From the NCBI GenBank assembly GCA_964614215.1, contig CAZTKP010000008.1, forward strand, positions 1-33,675: a stretch of DNA of 33,675 nucleotides. Direction: 5' to 3'. Under the pieces are notes generated by a model. It had not been told where the DNA came from, made no database searches, and saw nothing but the letters and a program-made list of their open reading frames with translations. A program made the translations under genes and the position numbers. This document shows, piece after piece, positions 9,100 to 17,309 of this stretch. The DNA is from CAZTKP01 sp964614215 (GTDB lineage: Bacteria; UBP6; UBA1177). Each line of letters opens with the position of its first letter. The first letter of the stretch is position 1.

Positions 9100-9128
9100 T
9101 TGACAATTTCGGCAGTTTAGGTCATACT
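9100..9128 (+). promoter_or_regulatory. Candidate sigma70-type promoter for the ion channel gene
   Basis: A perfect TTGACA at 9100-9105 is followed after 17 bases by CATACT at 9123-9128, 29 bp before the channel ATG at 9158. GGAG in the leader serves as the ribosome binding site. Confidence 0.5.
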
Positions 9129-9157
9129 GGGGCGTTAAGATCATTCTGGAGCTAAGC

Positions 9158-9824
9158 ATGAGCGATATCAGGAAAAAGATGTACAGTATAATTTTTGAAT
9201 CAGACACGAAGAAGGGAAAGCTTTTTGATGTAATTCTGCTCATCGCGATCCTTCTGAGCGTGCTGACAGTGACTTTAGAGAGCGTAAAATATATCGAATT
9301 CAAATATTCAAGGATGATAGCAGTTGCTGAGTGGACTTTCACCATTCTTTTCACTATTGAGTACATCCTTCGTATCTACAGCTCGAAAAAAAGACTAAGA
9401 TACTGTTTCAGCTTTTTCGGAATTGTCGATTTTCTCGCAGTAGTACCGACATGGTTCGCTCTTTTTTCACTTGGAACACACTATCTCATCGTTGTAAGGA
9501 TCTTCAGACTACTTAGAGTTTTCAGAATACTCAAACTTGCACGGTTTCTTGGTGAAGCCGATCTGCTTATGCGTGCATTAAAGAACAGTCGCTATAAAAT
9601 CACAGTCTTTGTCGGAGCAGTCGCAACCTTTGTCGTTATCCTCGGAACNNNNNNNNNNNNNNNNNNNNNNNNNNNNNNNNNNNNNNNNNNNNNNNNNNNN
9701 NNNNNNNNNNNNNNNNNNNNNNNNNNNNNNNNNNNNNNNNNNNNNNNNTCACTGCAAAAAAACCGGACTCGATAAAGATTCTGTCTTCTGTAAATACTGT
9801 GGAAAAAAGATAGAAAAAAACTAA
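9158..9824 (+). CDS. Voltage-gated-type cation (probably K+) channel, interrupted by the assembly gap
   Basis: The first 163 codons encode S1 to the start of S5 of a six-helix ion channel. S3 carries GIVDFLAVVP. S4 has a basic residue every third position (RIFRLLRVFRILKLAR), the voltage-sensor signature. The sequence enters the 100-N gap at VVILGT, just before the pore loop. After the gap, codons from 9750 read HCKKTGLDKDSVFCKYCGKK and end at a stop at 9822-9824. This is the zinc-ribbon-like tail seen on many bacterial channels of this family. The two parts are out of frame across exactly 100 bases, so the gap length is nominal. The selectivity filter and S6 are missing, so K+ selectivity is inferred from family only. 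The stop overlaps the convergent transglutaminase gene by four bases. Confidence 0.8.
9649..9748. other. Scaffold gap of exactly 100 N
   Basis: One hundred consecutive undetermined bases, the usual placeholder for a gap of unknown length. It removes the pore region of the channel gene. Family length suggests roughly 250-280 bases are really missing, and the reading frames require a multiple of three. Confidence 0.98.
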
Positions 9825-11776
9825 CCTTCCCTCTTCTTGAACTTTTCCAGCCACTCACCACAGAGTTCTGTGAGTTTTTCCGAGACAAGTTTTTCATTAA
9901 CTACTGGATTAAATCTCAGTTCTTCGTGAAGTCTGAGGATCTGAGATAATTTTTCAGCTTCAAAGAGTCGTTCCCGGCTTCTTTCAAGCCACTGGCGGAG
10001 CGATTCCTGCTCCTTTTTGGGAAGATTATCCTTTCGGCATCTTTCAAGAACATCGTAGAATGGTGAATTAAGTCCTTTGGCTTTAAAAGTCGTGACCCTT
10101 TTTTCTTTTTCACCATCTTTTGAGACTATCTTTTTACGCAGATAGATCTTTATCATCATAAAGATAGTCAGAACCGCGGCAATAATTATCATCGCATTGT
10201 TGAACGTTTTACTTTTCTGTCTTCTGAACATCTCATATTCGAGTCGCAGCCATGAAAAGAAGTCCTTTACAGGTTCAAAGATCGAACGTTCCTCTCTGTC
10301 AACAGATCTCCACTGAGGAGGAGTGTTGTCAACAGTGATCCATTTCCCGTTAACCCAGGCAGTTACCCAGGCGTGCCCATCTCTTGCTCTGACAACAAAA
10401 ATGTCTTCCAGCGTGCTGTATTCCGAAACCGAATAACCGACGCTGTATCTTGCAGGAATACCCATCACTCTAAGAAGCAAGGTTGTCGCTGTGGAAAAAT
10501 ATTCACAGTGCCCACTCTTTGTGCGAAGAAGAAAATCCTCAAGAACTGAATCTCCGCCTTTTGAATCAAGGTCCAGAGTGTATGAAAACTTTGAGAAATA
10601 TTTTGAAACATTTTCCACTGTCTGAGCCGGGGTCGTTCCCTTCAAATTGTTGTCTGCGATAACTTTCTCAAGAACTTTCACCTCTTTTTCAGGCACAAGA
10701 AGATCTTTTTGTGCAGATTTCGGTTCAAAACGCTCATATTTTTCATATTGAATATAGTAGTTAAGCAGCTGCGGCCCCTCATCAACAGTAACTGTCCCCA
10801 ATTCAGTTTTTTCAAGACCGACAACATCAAGTTTAACAGCTCTTTTTGCACCAATTGGAAGATGAAGTATCCCCGTGCCGTTTCGCCCCATCCATGATGA
10901 AATATAGATACTTTCCGTTCCTTCACCTTCACCGAAAAGCTGCCACTCCTTTTCCTTATCAAACCGTATCGGAGTTGTTTTTTTAAACCTTGAATGCCAG
11001 ACATTTCCCGAAAGCATATTGTAATCTGCTGATTTAAGATAGATGGGGATCCCTTCTCTTTTTTCAGGTTTCACACGCATAATAATATTCCCTGAAAGCT
11101 TGAGATACCCAGTTTCCCCAAGTGCCGTGGAAGTCTTAAACGGGTCCGTATTCTGAGACATATACCAGTTTCTATAAAGCTCCATCATTTTTTGTCTCAA
11201 AGCCAGATGGGTGATCACAATGCCATCGGATAAAGCAACAGAGCCTGTAAAAGCCAGGAAAGAAAAGATCATAAATTTTATTGATGTTCGCCTGTTTACA
11301 ACAGAACCCGAGAGAAAAACCAGGATAAGAATGAAAAGTACCGGGAAGAACCAGAAACTTTTATTTACGCCCGAAGAAGCTCCCAGAACAACAGCCATTA
11401 TGTATAGAGTGCGTATATCAACCGGTTTGTGTTTATGTACAGTCTTTCCGAAACCTGTTCCTATAACAACTTTATCACTGGTGCTGTAAAGCTGAGCGAA
11501 AAGAAGAGGCATGAAAACTATGGGATTTGATGCAATGAAGGCTAAAAATATCTCTCTAGGTTCATTCTCAAGATAGGCGTAGAAAAGCAGAATAAGCATA
11601 ACGATAGAGCTAACATCCGAGATCCTGACAAAATCCCTTTCCTGAAGTTCAAATCGGGTCTTTACGAACAGAGAAGCTTCAAAGATCACAGCTGCAACAA
11701 TGGAGAACACCTCCCATCCGGCAGAAAAACCCCAGAAAACTGTTGCCGCACCTATGAAAAGCGGAGGAATTCTCAT
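9821..11776 (-). CDS. Membrane transglutaminase-like protein (TgpA/DUF3488 type)
   Basis: The 651-residue product has about six predicted N-terminal membrane helices (within residues 1-195), a large extracytoplasmic region, a further helix near 528-546 and a cytoplasmic tail. The transglutaminase-like core has the Cys-His-Asp triad in conserved settings: Cys424 in SGHCEYFSTA, His468 in RDGHAWVTAWV and Asp483 in TVDNTPP, with GIPARYSVGY between. In the family, these proteins act at the membrane with DUF58 proteins and usually a MoxR ATPase. The ATG overlaps the stop of the DUF58 gene (ATGA, 11773-11776), showing a coupled operon. No MoxR gene is adjacent here. The substrate is unknown; cross-linking or proteolysis of envelope proteins is inferred. 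Confidence 0.9.
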   Translation of the reverse strand: MRIPPLFIGAATVFWGFSAGWEVFSIVAAVIFEASLFVKTRFELQERDFVRISDVSSIVMLILLFYAYLENEPREIFLAFIASNPIVFMPLLFAQLYSTSDKVVIGTGFGKTVHKHKPVDIRTLYIMAVVLGASSGVNKSFWFFPVLFILILVFLSGSVVNRRTSIKFMIFSFLAFTGSVALSDGIVITHLALRQKMMELYRNWYMSQNTDPFKTSTALGETGYLKLSGNIIMRVKPEKREGIPIYLKSADYNMLSGNVWHSRFKKTTPIRFDKEKEWQLFGEGEGTESIYISSWMGRNGTGILHLPIGAKRAVKLDVVGLEKTELGTVTVDEGPQLLNYYIQYEKYERFEPKSAQKDLLVPEKEVKVLEKVIADNNLKGTTPAQTVENVSKYFSKFSYTLDLDSKGGDSVLEDFLLRTKSGHCEYFSTATTLLLRVMGIPARYSVGYSVSEYSTLEDIFVVRARDGHAWVTAWVNGKWITVDNTPPQWRSVDREERSIFEPVKDFFSWLRLEYEMFRRQKSKTFNNAMIIIAAVLTIFMMIKIYLRKKIVSKDGEKEKRVTTFKAKGLNSPFYDVLERCRKDNLPKKEQESLRQWLERSRERLFEAEKLSQILRLHEELRFNPVVNEKLVSEKLTELCGEWLEKFKKREG

Positions 11777-13092
11777 AGCAGAATACCCTCCTTCATGGTT
11801 TCCTGCTCGATCTTCACTTCCGCTGCACCACTACTTCCTGCCGTTTTCTCTCCCGAATAGATAACACTGACAGGAATTCTGCTTTTCAGGATCGTTTCAA
11901 CGACCTCTCCTCTTTTTCTGTCGTAGATCGGAGTGAGAAAGATAACTGAACAGCAGTCCTTCACCTTTTCAAGAAGAGTGACTGAAGAGTGAATGATGTT
12001 TTGACCTGACTTGTCATTTTCAACAGTTGCAAGAATAGAAAGAACCTTTAAAAGTCCGTCTTTTCCCGTTTCAGGAATATCGTAGAACTTAGAACCCACG
12101 ACCAGTCCCTGAGGCATCCTGTCATTTTCGTAAAGGTAATTGAAAAGTGAGGCCGCAGTACTTACGATCACCTCAAAATCTTCCAGATAGCTTTCCTTAA
12201 AAAAATTATCGAGAAAAAGAACTACTCCCGCATCAACTTCTTTATGAAACTCCTTGACCTTGAGATCTCCAGTCTTTGCGCTTGCCCTCCAGTGAATATT
12301 TCTGGGACTGTCACCGGGATTGTACTCTCTTAATGATTTCAGCTCATAACCGAGACCTGTTTCCTGAGTTTCAACGGTTTTCTCATTTCCTGATTCTGTC
12401 AATCCTCTAAGACATTTAATTGACTTCACAGGGTATATCTCAGGGAAGACCGTCATTTCATCGTAAAGATCAACTATCCTGCCTTTCTTTATCAGCTGAA
12501 AGACACCTTTTTTACAGATGTAAACTCCACCTAACCGGACCTTGCCTCTTCTCAACGGTGTAAAAGATGTCTTAAAAACTATCCCTTCATTTATTTTCTC
12601 ACCTTTAATAAGTGTTTCTCTGAAGTTTGCACCCAGATTTCTTCCTAAAAGCCATTTCCAGCGGTAGTACCCCATCCGTCTGTCATACCTGTTCCTTTTT
12701 GATTCTCCAGGCTCAGGCGTTGAAACAAATGTTTCGTAATCAGGTGTGGGATCGGCGGGAATTTCAAGATAAAAAAGTTCGCTGTTCTTTATATTTTCTC
12801 CCGAAACAGCAACTTTGTAATTTACATCCTGCCCTTTAGTCACAAACGGCGGGAGATATCTTTTAACTTCCAGCTTCGGTTTTTTACCGATAAGAGAAAT
12901 ATAGTCAACGATCATAAGCACAACAGCAGTTGCAAAAACCATATACAGAGTACTTTTCCCTGTATTCAGTCCGAAAAATACAAGCGTAAAAGCAAGAAGC
13001 TGTACTGCCGCGCCCTGAATTGTAAACAACCTTCCCAGCTTTTCATTGAAGAAGTATGTACTACGGTACCATCTGTGATATCGACGCTTCAT
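11773..13092 (-). CDS. DUF58 domain protein
   Basis: The 439-residue product has two N-terminal membrane helices (about residues 25-65), a beta-rich extracytoplasmic-type region and then the DUF58 signature YNPGDSPRNIHWRASAKTGD, followed by a VWA-like strand VVLFLDNF. DUF58 proteins resemble VWA proteins with a degenerate metal site and are found with MoxR ATPases and transglutaminases. The gene is directly upstream of, and overlaps by four bases, the transglutaminase gene. The start at 13092 lacks a clear Shine-Dalgarno sequence. The ATG-proximal residues are very basic (KRRYHRWYR), consistent with an N-in topology. Confidence 0.9.
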   Translation of the reverse strand: MKRRYHRWYRSTYFFNEKLGRLFTIQGAAVQLLAFTLVFFGLNTGKSTLYMVFATAVVLMIVDYISLIGKKPKLEVKRYLPPFVTKGQDVNYKVAVSGENIKNSELFYLEIPADPTPDYETFVSTPEPGESKRNRYDRRMGYYRWKWLLGRNLGANFRETLIKGEKINEGIVFKTSFTPLRRGKVRLGGVYICKKGVFQLIKKGRIVDLYDEMTVFPEIYPVKSIKCLRGLTESGNEKTVETQETGLGYELKSLREYNPGDSPRNIHWRASAKTGDLKVKEFHKEVDAGVVLFLDNFFKESYLEDFEVIVSTAASLFNYLYENDRMPQGLVVGSKFYDIPETGKDGLLKVLSILATVENDKSGQNIIHSSVTLLEKVKDCCSVIFLTPIYDRKRGEVVETILKSRIPVSVIYSGEKTAGSSGAAEVKIEQETMKEGILL

Positions 13093-13129
13093 ACACGCAT
13101 TTTATCATTGAGTTTGCAAAAGAGCAACA

Positions 13130-13762
13130 TCAGCCTGCTTTGGCAAGAACTTTCTCTGCAATTTCCGGGTAAAGACGTCTTACGCAGTCAGGACAGACAG
13201 TGTGTGAAGGAAGCGTTGAGCTGTCTTCTATGAACTTCTGATCGATATCAGCCCACTCTTCTTTTGATATACGAACCTTCATACAGTTTGAACACAAGGT
13301 AACAAAGCCTTCAGCAATAGCTTTAAAAGCCTCACCATCACGCATAGTTTCACGAACTTTATCAACAAGGACGTCTTCACTCATGTAGCTGCCCATATCA
13401 AGGACAAGTCCTCTCATAACTTTTGGAGATCCGTCCTCATTTTTTTCTATAGCAACACCTCTGTCAACATACCAGTGATAACTTCCGTCAGCTGCTTTTA
13501 TGCGGTAATCTATCTGATAGATCTCAGCTTTTCCTGTCATGAAGTCTCTCATTGCCTGCATTGCCGGCTCATAGTCTTCCGGGTGAAGCAAAGAAGTAAA
13601 CGCCTGATAATCTGCATTTTTAAAGTCATCCATACTGTAACCAAGATTGGTAACTTTCAGATCGTTAAATGTTACCCTGTTTTTCTCAAGATCCCACTCC
13701 CACCATGGAATATCAGACCTGAAAAGGACTTCTTCTACCTTTTGTCTTAATTTTTCCTGCAT
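13130..13762 (-). CDS. Small PAS-domain protein with C-terminal four-Cys motif
   Basis: The 210-residue product carries a PAS_3-type domain at about residues 15-125: WWEWDLEKN, LGYS, HPEDYE, YRIKAADGSYHWYVDRG and a closing GLVLDMG. The C-terminus has Cys157-x2-Cys160 and Cys190-x2-Cys193 in LCSNCMKVR and VCPDCVRRLYP, a pattern also seen at the ends of some PAS/kinase signalling proteins, likely a zinc or redox site. There is no kinase, GGDEF or HTH domain, so it would have to act as a sensor or adaptor in trans. AAGGAG lies seven bases before the ATG. It is divergent from the RND exporter gene, with which it shares a 123-bp intergenic region; a TATACT on its strand at about 13797-13802 may be a -10 box. 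Confidence 0.8.
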   Translation of the reverse strand: MQEKLRQKVEEVLFRSDIPWWEWDLEKNRVTFNDLKVTNLGYSMDDFKNADYQAFTSLLHPEDYEPAMQAMRDFMTGKAEIYQIDYRIKAADGSYHWYVDRGVAIEKNEDGSPKVMRGLVLDMGSYMSEDVLVDKVRETMRDGEAFKAIAEGFVTLCSNCMKVRISKEEWADIDQKFIEDSSTLPSHTVCPDCVRRLYPEIAEKVLAKAG

Positions 13763-13828
13763 TTTTAACTCCTTGTTTACATCAATGGTTCAAATAAGTA
13801 TAGCCCGAGACCCTTATTAATCCATTTT

Positions 13829-13856
13829 TTGACAAATTAACCGCTGGTTATATACT
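13829..13856 (+). promoter_or_regulatory. Strong candidate promoter for the RND exporter, with a dyad in the spacer
   Basis: A perfect TTGACA at 13829-13834 and TATACT at 13851-13856 are 16 bases apart, 30 bp before the ATG at 13886. The spacer holds TAACC-GCT-GGTTA (13838-13850), an inverted repeat that could bind a regulator; this is a short dyad and may be chance. Confidence 0.55.
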
Positions 13857-13885
13857 CAAAACGTCTGAATGTGCGGGAGGGATGA

Positions 13886-16309
13886 ATGTTTAGTGAACTC
13901 ATTGAAAAATATATCCGGTTTTCCTTTAAGAACTCTGTAATTCTGTTTGTGATCTTCGCGATCCTTTTTTCACTTGGAACTATCTTTGTGAAGAAAAACT
14001 TCAAGGTTGACAGCGATCTTGCGGCAATGTTTGAAGGAAGCAATCCCAACATTAAGAATCTAAATAAAGTCAGGGAGCGTGTCGGAACTTTTGAGACATT
14101 TCTGATAGTTTCCAAAGCGGAGAGTCTTGACAGGAACATCGAGTATATGAACGTGCTCAAGAAAAGGATCGAGAAACTTGATACCGTCAGTTCTGTAGAG
14201 CTTAAAAGAGAGATGAAGTATGTTGAAGAACACGCCCTTCTCTATGTTCCCCTGGAAGAGCTCAAAGAGAACGCAAAAAAAGTTCAGAAACAGATAGCAA
14301 AGTATGTCAAGAAGGCAATGGCTTTTGAAGATGAGGGTGGAGCTGAGAAAAAGGACGATGCCGAACTTCAGAAAACCATTGAATCGATCCGCAAAAAAGC
14401 TCTTGAGCGCAAAAAAAGCTCCGATATGTCTGAATACTACACGACTGATGACGGAAAGTATCTCGCAATGAAGGTGCGCCCCACAGGAAACGATACGGAT
14501 GCAAAGAACCTCATCAACATCGTAAACTCCATAAATGCTGAAATTGATTCAATAAAACCGAGTTTTCCAGATGTTAAAGCGGAAACGGGCGGAGAACTGC
14601 TTCATAAGGTCAAGGAAGTGAAAAGTCTCAACTCAGATCTTATTTTTACCCTTGCGATCTGTATCGCTCTTCTTTCATTCATAATAATCTGGTATTTCAG
14701 AAGCCTTCTATCCCTTCTCATCATCATGCTTCCCCTTTCAGCAGGAGTTCTTTCGGCTGTTGCACTAACGATCAATATAGTCATAATATTCAACATCGTT
14801 TCCGCATTCAGCTTTGTGATACTCTACGGTCTGGGAATCGATTTCGGAATTCACCTGCTTTCAAGATACGGTGAAATAAAGAAAACAGGTAAAAAACCGC
14901 TTGAAGCAATGTCTGAAACCGCTGTTGCTGTCTTTCCGTCGATGCTTAGCGGAGCACTCACGACCGCGGCAGCCTTTTTCACACTTTACTTCATTGATTT
15001 TAAAGGGTTTTCCGATTATGGACTTGTAGCAGTTGTCGGAATTCTGGCATCACTTCTTGCTTACTTTCTGTTCTTTCCTGTACTCGTATTTCTCCTTGAA
15101 AGGATCAGACCTATGAACGTGAAGCCCCGAGAGATCACAGTTCTTGAAACGATCTATGCGTTCTTCCTGAAACATAAAAAGACTGTGCTGATACTTTCAG
15201 TTCTCATATCGATAATTTCAATACCCGCATTTATGAACATCCCTTTCGAGAACGACCTTAAAAAGCTCAGCTTTAAAGCTAAGAAAGTGGAAGGTTCCGT
15301 TGTTGATGAATATGAGGAAAGGATCGTCAGGGAAAAAAGAGATATCAGATCAAGGGGAAGAGCGGCCATCTACCTTACAGACAACCGCGAAGAAGCCGCT
15401 CTCGTTACTGAAAAACTCCAAGAAATAAAAAAAGATGAAGGCAGGGACAGTCGGATCGTAGGATCTTTCAGCCTGAGTACCTTTGTTCCTCCAAAGCAGA
15501 ATGAAAAAATAAGAGTTATCAAAAGAATTAAACGACTTATTGAAAGAAAGATAAACCTTTTATCGGATAAGGATAGAAAAACCATTGAAGAAGAACTTAT
15601 GCCTTATCTATCCGTGAACGATACTATTGAAGAGGAAAAACTTCCTGCCTGGATTGGGAACATGCTGCGCGAAAAAAATGGAGATGTCGGAAATTTTGTT
15701 CTCACTCTTATTTCCGGCAACTACAAGGACATGAGAACCGTTGTGGACATAAAGAAAAAGATGGGGACTATAAAAACTGAAAAAGGCGAATTTCATATTG
15801 CCGCCCCCTTTCTCATGCTTGCCGATGTCGATGATATTATCAAAAAGGAAGTGCCTCTTTTCGCACTTTTCACGATGATAACTATTATGATCACTCTGCT
15901 CATCATGTTCAGAAAGATGAGACACGCCATTTCGCTTTTTATTCCGCTTCTTGCGGCAGTTCTCTGGATGTTCGGAACTTCCTATCTTTTCAACATAAGA
16001 TTTAACCTTTTTAACATGGTCATAGTTCCCACAATGCTCGGAACGGGAATCGACAGCTCGATACACCTATTCCACAGATTCCTCAAAAGCGGAAGCAAAA
16101 AGGAAGCTATCCCTGAAATTCTCAGACACACCGGAGGAGCTGTCCTTTTCAGCTCTCTCACAACATTTGTCGGATTTTTCAGCCTTACATTCTCGGCACA
16201 TCAGGGCATGGTCTCAGTCGGTGTTATCGCATCACTCGGAATAATCATGGCAACCATCGTGAATCTGACAGTCTTTCCGCTTGTGATGGAAAAATGTGAT
16301 AAGGAATAA
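13886..16309 (+). CDS. RND superfamily exporter (MmpL/COG1033-like)
   Basis: The 807-residue product has the two-fold layout of an RND permease: one helix at the N-terminus, a large extracytoplasmic loop, a bundle of five to six helices, then the same order again. Each bundle has the sterol-sensing-type motif GxxxD: LYGLGIDFGIHLLSRYGE in the first and MLGTGIDSSIHLFHRF in the second. It is shorter than HAE1 drug pumps and fits the COG1033 predicted exporters, which are proposed to move lipids or other hydrophobic molecules. No membrane-fusion or outer-membrane partner is adjacent. GGGAGGG lies just before the ATG. It ends 12 bp before the first 58-bp direct repeat, so it marks the left border of the accessory block. 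Confidence 0.9.
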   Translation: MFSELIEKYIRFSFKNSVILFVIFAILFSLGTIFVKKNFKVDSDLAAMFEGSNPNIKNLNKVRERVGTFETFLIVSKAESLDRNIEYMNVLKKRIEKLDTVSSVELKREMKYVEEHALLYVPLEELKENAKKVQKQIAKYVKKAMAFEDEGGAEKKDDAELQKTIESIRKKALERKKSSDMSEYYTTDDGKYLAMKVRPTGNDTDAKNLINIVNSINAEIDSIKPSFPDVKAETGGELLHKVKEVKSLNSDLIFTLAICIALLSFIIIWYFRSLLSLLIIMLPLSAGVLSAVALTINIVIIFNIVSAFSFVILYGLGIDFGIHLLSRYGEIKKTGKKPLEAMSETAVAVFPSMLSGALTTAAAFFTLYFIDFKGFSDYGLVAVVGILASLLAYFLFFPVLVFLLERIRPMNVKPREITVLETIYAFFLKHKKTVLILSVLISIISIPAFMNIPFENDLKKLSFKAKKVEGSVVDEYEERIVREKRDIRSRGRAAIYLTDNREEAALVTEKLQEIKKDEGRDSRIVGSFSLSTFVPPKQNEKIRVIKRIKRLIERKINLLSDKDRKTIEEELMPYLSVNDTIEEEKLPAWIGNMLREKNGDVGNFVLTLISGNYKDMRTVVDIKKKMGTIKTEKGEFHIAAPFLMLADVDDIIKKEVPLFALFTMITIMITLLIMFRKMRHAISLFIPLLAAVLWMFGTSYLFNIRFNLFNMVIVPTMLGTGIDSSIHLFHRFLKSGSKKEAIPEILRHTGGAVLFSSLTTFVGFFSLTFSAHQGMVSVGVIASLGIIMATIVNLTVFPLVMEKCDKE

Positions 16310-16321
16310 CTCCCTCAATAT

Positions 16322-16379
16322 AAAACACCGCAAGCCAGACAGCAGGATTTGAAGTAAAATCCACACGATGTTTCAGATG
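16322..16379. repeat. 58-bp direct repeat, copy 1, with internal inverted repeats
   Basis: Identical over 58 bases to 17310-17367. It contains an outer stem pair AAACACCG (16323-16330) and CGATGTTT (16366-16373), and an inner hairpin GGATTT-6-AAATCC (16345-16362). Folded on the minus strand the outer stem has eight pairs with one G-T wobble; on the plus strand that pair is a mismatch. It lies 10 bp after the stop of the dinD-type gene and 12 bp after the RND gene. No homology continues beyond the repeat. Confidence 0.9.
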
Positions 16380-16389
16380 GATAAAGATG

Positions 16390-17220
16390 TTATTTTGACT
16401 TCTTTTCGATCTTTGGAGAGACTTTCTTGAGCTTTCGTTCAACCTTTTTAATATCTTCATCAGGAGACAGATTTTCAGGCTGTATTCCTCGTTTAAGCAA
16501 AAGTGCCCTAACCTCCTCGTTGTTCTTAACATGTTCATCTGTTATGTCGGTTTCACCGTGCAGATCGTCCTTTTTAACATTAAAATTCGTTATTTCCGTT
16601 GCAAAATCTTTTGCTTTTATCGTAATTGTCGGCAGAAAATCGGCAACAGCTCTACTTTCAGGAATGCCCAGTTTTTTCTTTATAGTTTTTGTGTTGCTAC
16701 CACCGAAAAGTGCTTCGTCTCCTTTACTTCTGATTCGTCCGAAACCTCTATTGTCAACCCCTCTTTCATAAATTATGGAGGAAAGTTCTTTTTCAGTTTC
16801 ACTCAGTTTTTTTCTTGCGTTAATTCTTTCAACTTGCGCAATTCTCTCTTCGAGCAGTTCCTGTTTTCTAGTTTGTAGTGCAAAATATGACTGTGCAAAA
16901 GCAATTTCTTCCTTTTTTGGATCTCCGTTTTGCGCTATTAAATAACAGGCATATCGCGTCAGCATGATGTCTGATACTCCCCGTTCTGACCCTGAACCGA
17001 GCGTAACCATTTTGTTGATGTCAACAAAATGGTCCACAACACTTATCTTGTTGTTTTTACAGGATATTTTTGCTTTATCAATTGCATTGCTGAAATTTCT
17101 CCATTCAGAATAACCAAGCAAAACCTGCAAATCTCTTGCAAACCAGAATTCCACACCTTTCTCTTCGTATGCGTGTTCCTCGAATGTTTTTCTAAGCGTC
17201 ATAACCAGCTCTTTTTTCAT
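16390..17220 (-). CDS. dinD: DinD family protein (DNA-damage-inducible protein D)
   Basis: The 276-residue product matches the DinD/BRO-like family: FWFARDLQVLLGYSEWRNF at the N-terminus, KMVTLGSGSERGVSDIMLTRYACYLIAQNGDP in the middle (in parts), then a helical region ending in LSSIIYERGVDNRGFGRIRSKGD and LGIPESRAVADFLP. In E. coli, DinD is LexA-regulated and inhibits RecA strand exchange; members elsewhere are often on mobile DNA. I choose the ATG at 17220 because GGAGG lies five bases before it; the in-frame ATG at 17232 would carry that site inside the gene. It is the only gene between two identical 58-bp repeats and points towards the RND gene. No LexA box was recognised with confidence. 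Confidence 0.92.
   Translation of the reverse strand: MKKELVMTLRKTFEEHAYEEKGVEFWFARDLQVLLGYSEWRNFSNAIDKAKISCKNNKISVVDHFVDINKMVTLGSGSERGVSDIMLTRYACYLIAQNGDPKKEEIAFAQSYFALQTRKQELLEERIAQVERINARKKLSETEKELSSIIYERGVDNRGFGRIRSKGDEALFGGSNTKTIKKKLGIPESRAVADFLPTITIKAKDFATEITNFNVKKDDLHGETDITDEHVKNNEEVRALLLKRGIQPENLSPDEDIKKVERKLKKVSPKIEKKSK
17006..17033. repeat. Perfect 13-bp inverted repeat inside dinD
   Basis: The arms ACCATTTTGTTGA (17006-17018) and TCAACAAAATGGT (17021-17033) are exact reverse complements with a two-base spacer. It falls in the codons for the conserved HFVDINKMV stretch. Confidence 0.9.
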
Positions 17221-17245
17221 CTCCGCCTCCATTAAAGAACAGACA

Positions 17246-17281
17246 ATTATATCTAACGTCGTGCATATTTCAATAAAATAT
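17246..17281 (-). promoter_or_regulatory. dinD promoter with a palindrome over the -35 box
   Basis: On the minus strand, TTGAAA (17268-17273) and a perfect TATAAT (17246-17251) are 16 bases apart, 26 bp before the dinD ATG. A palindrome ATATTT-N5-AAATAT (17265-17281) overlaps the -35 box and is placed as an operator would be. A repressor such as LexA is inferred from family, not from a recognised box. Confidence 0.55.
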
Positions 17282-17309
17282 TGATAAGAATTTCATATTT
17301 CTTATTTAC

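Noticed and set aside
9609..9824. Separate small gene made from the bases after the gap
   Set aside because: Its start lies in the channel gene and it runs through N; the zinc-ribbon-like tail is better explained as the C-terminus of the channel.
15608..16066. 152-codon open frame opposite the RND gene
   Set aside because: Composition typical of an antisense frame; the RND motifs on the other strand are unambiguous.
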